From: an uncultured Clostridia bacterium
GTDB taxonomy: Bacteria; Bacillota; Clostridia; TANB77; CAG-465
NCBI GenBank assembly: GCA_947625855.1
Contig: CANQPW010000006.1
Span: 1 to 51,993 of the forward strand
Direction of reading: 5' to 3'
DNA length: 51,993 nucleotides
The stretch's first letter is position 1. Each line of letters starts with the position of its first letter. The notes under the pieces were generated by a model that was given only the letters and a program-made list of their open reading frames with translations, searched no databases and had not been told where the DNA came from. Shown piece after piece: positions 45,909 through 51,993 of this stretch. Made by a program: the position numbers and the translations under genes.

Positions 45909-46847
45909 TTAATATTCTTCAATTACATCCATTATAAAATCTAATAACTTTAATGTTGCAAAACTTGCAATATTCCCTTTTAATATTGCAATACTTGCCT
46001 TAAGTTTTGGTAAATCTTTTTCAAATTTTAATTGAATTAATTTACCACTATCTATATCATCTTTAATTAAACTTTTTAAACCGACTGCTATTCCCATATC
46101 ATTAATTGCAAAAAATTCTCTAGCATCAGAACTAGATATTTCAAACTTAATTGGTAAATTAAAATTATTATTCTTTGCAAATTCAAATAAAGCTTTTCCA
46201 GTATTAGAGACTTTTGATGGAAGTATTAAGTCACATTTTTCTAAATCGCTATATTCTTTTACTGGATGTTCATCATAATATTTTTTACTACAATAAAAAC
46301 ATAATTCTTCCTCATAACCTTCTATTCTATCAACATTATTTGGTAGCTCTTCTCCAGTATCTTTAAATATAACCATATCACATTTTCCTTTTGACAAATT
46401 ATTTATAGCCTCAGATGTTAATTCTCCAGTTGAAACATCAATTTTTATCTTAGGAAATACTTTTGAGAATTCAAGCATAGCTTTATACAATATTTTAGTA
46501 CCAAATGATCTTCCACATCTTATTCGTATTGTACCTTCTTCTAAATTTATATATTGGCTAAATTTATTTTCAGCATTATCTATTATTTCAATACTTTCTT
46601 TAATATAGTCATATAATTTTTTTCCTTCCTCTGTTAAAACTACCCCTTTTGGAACTCTATAAAATAATGTACCTCCAAGCTGTTCCTCAAGTTTATGAAT
46701 ACTTTGGGTAACTGCTGGTTGTGAAATGTATAAAGCTTCGGCAGCCTTTGATATATTTCCAGTATTTGCAACTATATAAAACAAATTATATAAATCAAAA
46801 TTAATATTACTCATATAAATTCCTCCATATTTAAGAATAATATACAA
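45909..46847 (-). CDS. LysR-family transcriptional regulator
   Basis: FYIVANTGNISKAAEALYISQPAVTQSIHKLEEQLGGTLFYR; probable start MSNINFDL inside the track ORF. Confidence 0.9.
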   Translation of the reverse strand: MYIILKYGGIYMSNINFDLYNLFYIVANTGNISKAAEALYISQPAVTQSIHKLEEQLGGTLFYRVPKGVVLTEEGKKLYDYIKESIEIIDNAENKFSQYINLEEGTIRIRCGRSFGTKILYKAMLEFSKVFPKIKIDVSTGELTSEAINNLSKGKCDMVIFKDTGEELPNNVDRIEGYEEELCFYCSKKYYDEHPVKEYSDLEKCDLILPSKVSNTGKALFEFAKNNNFNLPIKFEISSSDAREFFAINDMGIAVGLKSLIKDDIDSGKLIQLKFEKDLPKLKASIAILKGNIASFATLKLLDFIMDVIEEY

Positions 46848-46903
46848 TAAATATAAAAAAAATACAATAGCAAATGCTACTGTATTTTTATACTATACCT
46901 AAA

Positions 46904-48340
46904 TTATTTTAATATATTTTTTAATACAATTGTTTTAACTCTTGACATTTCTTCAAGTGTGGCAGATATTCCTTCATATCCTATTCCACTCTTTTTCCAA
47001 CCTCCAAATGGCATTTCTGCACTTCTCCAATAATTAGAGCCATTTACAACAGCTGTTCCACATTCTAATCTTTCTGCTACCTTAAGAGCTCTTGAAAAGT
47101 TCCCTGAAAATACACATCCACATAAACCATATGAAGATTGATTTGCAATTGCTATTGCTTCCTCTGGTGTATCAAAGCCAATTACTGATATAACTGGTCC
47201 ATATATTTCTTCATCTTTTGCAACAGGCATGTCTTTTGAAACATTATTAATTATAGTTGGTGTATAAAAAGCACCTGTTCTTTTTCCACCCAAAACTACT
47301 TTTGCTCCTAATTTTACCAAGTCATTTACTTGATCTTCTACTTTTTTTGCAACTGCTACATTTACTAAGCAACCTATTTGAGTTTCTTCATCTAATGGAT
47401 TTCCTACCTTTAATTCTTCTATTCTATGTTTTAACTTAGATATAAATTGTTCTTTTACTGTATTACTTATTATAAACCTTTTACTTGCACAACATACTTG
47501 ACCTGCGTTATATAATCTTCCATGTATAGTTTCTTCAACAGCTAAATCAACATCTCCATCATCTAAAAGAATAAAAGCATCATTTCCAGTTAAATCTAAA
47601 GATACATTTGTCAAATTTTTAGAAGCTACTTCCATAGTTTGCATACCAGAAATTGTATTTCCTGCTAGTGATACTAAATCTACACCCGGATGTGCTGCTA
47701 AAGCTTTACCTGCTGTCTGCCCATCTCCTGTAATACACTGAACAACACCAGAAGGAATACCAATTTCCATTAGTATATCACACAAATTAAATATTGTTAA
47801 AGGTGTATAATTAGATGGTTTTACAACAACTGTATTTCCCATAATTAATGCACACGCAACTTTATGGCAAAAGAAATTTACTGGGAAATTAAAAGGTATA
47901 ATAGCTGCAACTACTCCAACAGGATATCTTTTTGTATATTGCACACTTTTTTCAGTTCCTGGTTCTATATTGTCTGGTATGTTAATTCCATATAAATGCT
48001 TTGCTCTTTCAACATATCCCATAACCATAGTTTTTGTATTAGATATTTCTTCTCTTGCCTCTTTTATAGTTTTACCTGCCTCACTTGTAAGTAATTTTGC
48101 AAGTTCTTCTTTTCTTTCTTCTACTTTTAATACAAACTTTTCTAAAAGATTTCCTCTTTCATACATTGGAATTTTACTCCAACTTTTTTGGGCATTTCTT
48201 GCTGATTTTACAGCTTTATCTACATCTTCAGAAGTAGAATTTGGAACAGAATCTATAAATTCACCATTTGCAGGATTTACAATTTCTATTATTGCACCAT
48301 TTGATGCATCTAAATGTTCCCCATTTATCAAATTTTTCAT
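46904..48340 (-). CDS. Aldehyde dehydrogenase family (succinate-semialdehyde dehydrogenase-like)
   Basis: PFNFPVNFFCHKVACALIMGNTVVVKPS; NAGQVCCASKRFI; EEIYGPVISV. Confidence 0.9.
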   Translation of the reverse strand: MKNLINGEHLDASNGAIIEIVNPANGEFIDSVPNSTSEDVDKAVKSARNAQKSWSKIPMYERGNLLEKFVLKVEERKEELAKLLTSEAGKTIKEAREEISNTKTMVMGYVERAKHLYGINIPDNIEPGTEKSVQYTKRYPVGVVAAIIPFNFPVNFFCHKVACALIMGNTVVVKPSNYTPLTIFNLCDILMEIGIPSGVVQCITGDGQTAGKALAAHPGVDLVSLAGNTISGMQTMEVASKNLTNVSLDLTGNDAFILLDDGDVDLAVEETIHGRLYNAGQVCCASKRFIISNTVKEQFISKLKHRIEELKVGNPLDEETQIGCLVNVAVAKKVEDQVNDLVKLGAKVVLGGKRTGAFYTPTIINNVSKDMPVAKDEEIYGPVISVIGFDTPEEAIAIANQSSYGLCGCVFSGNFSRALKVAERLECGTAVVNGSNYWRSAEMPFGGWKKSGIGYEGISATLEEMSRVKTIVLKNILK

Positions 48341-48451
48341 AACAACCTCCTAAAAATTAAATCATTATATTAAACTATATATATTTTATATTAAATTAAA
48401 AATATAAACAAGTAACTAGAAAAAATATAGATATAATTAATAAAATTACAT

Positions 48452-49324
48452 CTATATTTTATTATCATAATCTTCCAAAAAATTATAGTATTGTTTTTCT
48501 TTACTCCATCCTAAAATTGCATCTAAATTTACATTTGACATACTATGAAATATACTTTTTGCAACATATTTATTATCTTTATTTAGTTCATTTATTATAT
48601 TCTTAACCTTTAACCTTTTAGAGTCTTGCTCTGCTTTTTCTTTTGAAAATTTGCATGCACAGTTTATAAAGTTAAGTTCATTTGAATTTTTCCAAGATAT
48701 AATATCTTCTTCTCTTATATAATACATTGGTCTAATTAATTCTAATCTATGATTTTCACTATGTACTTTTGGCAACATAGTTTTTATCTCTCCACCATAA
48801 AAAATATTTATAAGTAGAGTTTCTATTGCATCATCATAATGATGTCCGAGTGCTATTTTATTACATCCTAGTTTTTCTGCTTGCCCATACAAAACTCCTC
48901 TTCTCATTTTTGCACATAAAAAGCAGGGCGAATCTTCAATACTTTTTTCTATAATACTAAAAATATTACTGTTAAATATTTGTATTGGTATATTTAATAA
49001 TTTAGCATTATTCTCTATTATAGCAACATTTTCTTTACTATATCCTGGATCCATTACTAAAAATACTAAGTCAAATTCTATATTTCCATGCTTTTGAAAT
49101 TCTTGAAAACATTTTGCCATAAGCATTGAATCTTTCCCACCAGATATACATACTGCTATTTTATCACCTTTTTTTATGAGTTCAAATTCTTCTAATGCTT
49201 TTCTAAATTTTTTATATATTTTATTTCTATATGTAGTTATTATACTTTTTTCAATTTCTATATATTCTTTCAATTTTATCCCCATAAAATTATAGCAAAA
49301 TTTTAGCTGTTTTTCAACATACAT
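48452..49324 (-). CDS. TtcA/TilS-family PP-loop ATPase (tRNA thiolation-like)
   Basis: PP-loop AVCISGGKDSMLMA; PCFLCAKMRRGVLYGQAEKLGCNKIALGHHYDDAIETLL; INCACKF. Confidence 0.85.
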   Translation of the reverse strand: MYVEKQLKFCYNFMGIKLKEYIEIEKSIITTYRNKIYKKFRKALEEFELIKKGDKIAVCISGGKDSMLMAKCFQEFQKHGNIEFDLVFLVMDPGYSKENVAIIENNAKLLNIPIQIFNSNIFSIIEKSIEDSPCFLCAKMRRGVLYGQAEKLGCNKIALGHHYDDAIETLLINIFYGGEIKTMLPKVHSENHRLELIRPMYYIREEDIISWKNSNELNFINCACKFSKEKAEQDSKRLKVKNIINELNKDNKYVAKSIFHSMSNVNLDAILGWSKEKQYYNFLEDYDNKI

Positions 49325-49325
49325 A

Positions 49326-49360
49326 AAAGCTAGGAATTAAAAAAACTCCTAGCTATTTTT
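49326..49360 (-). terminator. Terminator
   Basis: AAAGCTAGGAATTaaaaaaACTCCTAGCTATTTTTTT. Confidence 0.7.
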
Positions 49361-50176
49361 TTAAAATTCTACTTCCATATATTCAACTTTTTTGTGTTCT
49401 AATGACATATTTGATTTACTTGTAAATATTTTTATAAGTTTTGAATCTGATGAGAAAAATGGCTTTGATAAAGCTGTTTTTTCACAATGAGCTACTGCAA
49501 TATATACTTCCTTTGCTCCATTATTACAAAGTATTTTATAACATTCAAAAAGTGTATCACCTTTTGAACATAAATCATCTATTATAATGCATTTTCTATT
49601 CTTTACTATACCTTTACCAACAATGCAAACTTTCTTTATTTCATTTGTTATTTCATCTCTTTCTTTTTCACAATAATAAATATTATTACCTAAGTTTAAA
49701 TTACTATATCTTTTAGTTGCTCCTTTATCAGGAAACACAATACAATCATTTTCTGAAAAATTAATCATACTTTTTATCTTGGGTAACCATTTTAGTATTG
49801 GTCTTATTTCATGTGCATTTTTTAATAGTTTTAATGTGACATCAGAATGTGCTTCTACAACTAATACTTCACTAAATTCTAACCAATTAATATATTTACA
49901 AATTGCTTCTAATGTGAAAATATCACCTTTGCATTTTCTGTCCATTCTTTGATATGGCATACACCACAGAAGTAATTTTGCATTTCTCAATACTTTTTTT
50001 AATTCATTTGATACAAATAGTAAATTCATTAAATCTTCATTTATACTATATCCATCTACATCTGTTTCAAAGATAAGCTCTGCCATATTTTCCTCTTTTA
50101 TATCAAGGTCTTTTATCCGGCATTCACTGTTTGAAAAATGCTCTAAATCAAGTCTTTTGCCATTAAAAATTATCAT
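49361..50176 (-). CDS. Ribose-phosphate pyrophosphokinase-like protein
   Basis: WCMPYQRMDRKCKGDIFTLEAICKYI; VVEAHSDVTLKLL; PRPP loop CIIIDDLCSKGDTLFECYKIL. Confidence 0.8.
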   Translation of the reverse strand: MIIFNGKRLDLEHFSNSECRIKDLDIKEENMAELIFETDVDGYSINEDLMNLLFVSNELKKVLRNAKLLLWCMPYQRMDRKCKGDIFTLEAICKYINWLEFSEVLVVEAHSDVTLKLLKNAHEIRPILKWLPKIKSMINFSENDCIVFPDKGATKRYSNLNLGNNIYYCEKERDEITNEIKKVCIVGKGIVKNRKCIIIDDLCSKGDTLFECYKILCNNGAKEVYIAVAHCEKTALSKPFFSSDSKLIKIFTSKSNMSLEHKKVEYMEVEF

Positions 50177-50282
50177 TTTTCCTCCTCCATTTTTATTGTA
50201 TTAACAACAAAATTATATTAATTTCAACAAAATTATAACATCAAAAAAAATATGCGTCAATAAAAAAATCGGTAAAAACCGA

Positions 50283-50765
50283 TTATTCTTTATTTTTTAA
50301 TTTCCAAGATATTTTCTTAAAAAATTGATTTAATTTATCAAAAACAGTTTCTTCTTCTGGTATTACTGTAAGCATTTGTTCAATCATTCTATTTTCATCT
50401 TTATCTGCTTTTGTACCTTTATATGCCATAAATTTCTGTTTCCAAGTAACAAAATTGTTATTGTTTATTCCACTTTCAAGCTCGAAAATTCTTTGTGATA
50501 TTTCCATCATTTTATCACAATCTATTGGATCACCATTTCTAAATTTAGTAAATACTTCTCTATATGAAAAATATTTACTTTGTATATAATCTAATTCTTC
50601 ATCATTTAAAGAATCTCTATGCTCTACAAATTCATTTTCAAGACCATCTAATACTTTACCTGCTCTTGATATTGTTTCAATTTTATTTAATATATCTCTT
50701 TGTAAATCTAAATCTTCCATATTAGGTTCGTTTTTTATTGTATCAAAAATGTCTTTTATTTCCAT
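50283..50765 (-). CDS. YlbF/YmcA-like helical protein
   Basis: 160 aa helical protein, weak family-level resemblance. Confidence 0.35.
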   Translation of the reverse strand: MEIKDIFDTIKNEPNMEDLDLQRDILNKIETISRAGKVLDGLENEFVEHRDSLNDEELDYIQSKYFSYREVFTKFRNGDPIDCDKMMEISQRIFELESGINNNNFVTWKQKFMAYKGTKADKDENRMIEQMLTVIPEEETVFDKLNQFFKKISWKLKNKE

Positions 50766-50935
50766 ATTTCCCCCTAGTAAAAAACAATTTATTTTTCTAT
50801 ATTATATACTAATTTATATAATTTTACAAGACGTTATTACAACTTATACAAAATAATAACGTTTTAAATATATTTTAAAATATTATTCAATAAATTTATA
50901 CAGAAAAAAAACACATATCATAAATATATGTGTTT

Positions 50936-51811
50936 TTATTCAAAATCTGGTACATATTCTTCCTCATGTTCACCTAATTCCTGTATATACCCATTTTCAA
51001 ATCCTAATTTTTCTGCAAAATCCCATACTTCATCAAGCTCTGATTGTGTTATTTTTCTATTTATTTCTGGAAATTTACAAGCGTTATATGTAGGAAAATA
51101 TTGTGCCATTATACTTATATATACTTTATTTGATAAATTATCATTTATCCATTGTAACACTTTTTTAGAATTTTCTACATTATTTGGTAATATCATGTGC
51201 CTTATAACAAGCCCTTTTTTTATAATTCCATTATTATCAAATACAGGATTTCCAACTTGTTTATACATTTCTAATATTGCTTTAGATGTAATCTCAAAGT
51301 AGTTAGAAACATTTGAATATTTTTTTGAAATATCAGAGAAATAATATTTAAAATCTGGTAAATATACATCTATATATGATGATAATAGCTGTATAGTTTC
51401 TACATTTTCATAACCACTAGAATTATATATTATTGGTATTTTTAATCCTAATTTTTTTGCAATTTTTATAGCTTCTATTATATGATATACATACATCGTT
51501 GGTGTTACCAAATTTATATTATTTGCACCATTTTCTTGTAAAAAAATAAATTTTGATGCTAGTTCTTCAATACTTATTTCTTTTCCATGACCTAAATGGC
51601 TTATTTTATAATTTTGGCAATATACACATTTTAAATTACAATTTGAAAAAAATACTGCACCTGATCCATTTTTTCCACTTATGCATGGTTCTTCAAAATA
51701 ATGTAAAGTTGCAAGCGATATTTTTATATTTTTTCCAGCTCCACATCTTCCATTATATTTTGTTCTATCTATTTTACATTTTAAAGGACATATTTCACAT
51801 TTTTCAATCAT
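50936..51811 (-). CDS. Radical SAM protein, PflA-like (COG1313)
   Basis: CEICPLKCKIDRTKYNGRCGAG; CNLKCVYCQNYKISH (CxxxCxxC). Confidence 0.88.
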   Translation of the reverse strand: MIEKCEICPLKCKIDRTKYNGRCGAGKNIKISLATLHYFEEPCISGKNGSGAVFFSNCNLKCVYCQNYKISHLGHGKEISIEELASKFIFLQENGANNINLVTPTMYVYHIIEAIKIAKKLGLKIPIIYNSSGYENVETIQLLSSYIDVYLPDFKYYFSDISKKYSNVSNYFEITSKAILEMYKQVGNPVFDNNGIIKKGLVIRHMILPNNVENSKKVLQWINDNLSNKVYISIMAQYFPTYNACKFPEINRKITQSELDEVWDFAEKLGFENGYIQELGEHEEEYVPDFE

Positions 51812-51855
51812 ATTTCATCACATGTTTATTATATCACAAAAAATGGGCAAAGAAA

Positions 51856-51931
51856 AGGAGCCCCAAATTTGAGACTCTCTTTATGCGTGACCGCTACTCA
51901 CCTCCGGTGGCTAACCTTCCCGACTTTTTCA
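51856..51931 (-). ncRNA. GC-rich structured element, probable RNA ending in a terminator-like hairpin
   Basis: Minus strand GUCGGGAAGGUUAGCCACCGGAGGUGAGUAGCGGUCACGCAUAAAGAGAGUCUCAAAUUUGGGGCUCCUUUUC; inner CCACC-gga-GGUG and final GAGUCUCaaauUUGGGGCUC stems. Confidence 0.5.
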
Positions 51932-51954
51932 GTTAAAATAAAAAAGAAAAATCT

Positions 51955-51981
51955 AAAAAGCTAGAAAAAATCTAGCTTTTT
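51955..51981. terminator. Terminator at right edge
   Basis: AAAAAGCTAGaaaaaatCTAGCTTTTT. Confidence 0.75.
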
Positions 51982-51993
51982 CTGTTGACATTT

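Noticed and set aside
45392-45937. Plus-strand ORFs 45392-45937 and 45420-45860
   Set aside because: Antisense to the supported minus gene; run into AT-rich intergenic sequence without SD; chance open frames in GC-rich DNA
51856-51931. Considered as a GEMM (c-di-GMP), ZTP or FMN riboswitch
   Set aside because: Some short strings look similar but the order and pairing of conserved elements did not match what I remember of those families; left unclassified
51553-51936. Plus-strand ORF overlapping radical SAM gene and GC-rich element
   Set aside because: Antisense shadow of a confident CDS; translation of the structured element is likely coincidental

Overview
AT-rich window from a spore-forming, low-GC Firmicute (Clostridia-like); most genes are on the minus strand. 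Recognisable blocks: (1) truncated exported protein resembling a thioester-domain adhesin at the left edge; (2) COG4586/4587/3694-type ABC exporter with a consensus promoter and a structured attenuator-like leader; (3) tandem RelA/SpoT-type HD protein, HPF, PolC; (4) sporulation and cell-shape cluster spoIID-spoIIQ-like-spoIIID-mbl/mreB; (5) a ~17 kb collinear locus (14.5-31.7 kb) that looks like a divergent Tad/T2SS-derived pilus or secretion system: CpaB-like SAF protein, two MinD/CpaE-like proteins with degenerate P-loops, CpaF-like ATPase, a TadB/TadC-like double-length membrane protein, at least six small pilin-like proteins with atypical N-termini, a LamG-domain minor pilin split by an apparent frameshift, an SLH-like membrane protein and a large exported protein; (6) dacF-like carboxypeptidase, yqfC-yqfD-ybeY-dgkA-cdd cluster without phoH between yqfD and ybeY; (7) orphan AgrA/AgrC-like two-component system, peroxiredoxin plus an unlisted 43-aa Cys/Asn-rich small protein; (8) two single-gene islands of much higher GC (35.5 kb, 45.3 kb), each with its own promoter, strong SD and terminator; (9) LysR, ALDH, TtcA-like, PRPP-synthetase-like, YlbF-like and radical SAM genes, and a GC-rich structured element at the right edge. 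Best candidates for undescribed biology are the Tad-like locus with its unusual pilins and split LamG tip-like protein, the ABC leader RNA, the right-edge RNA-like element and the two foreign-composition genes. All assignments come from reading the sequence by eye; no searches were run.
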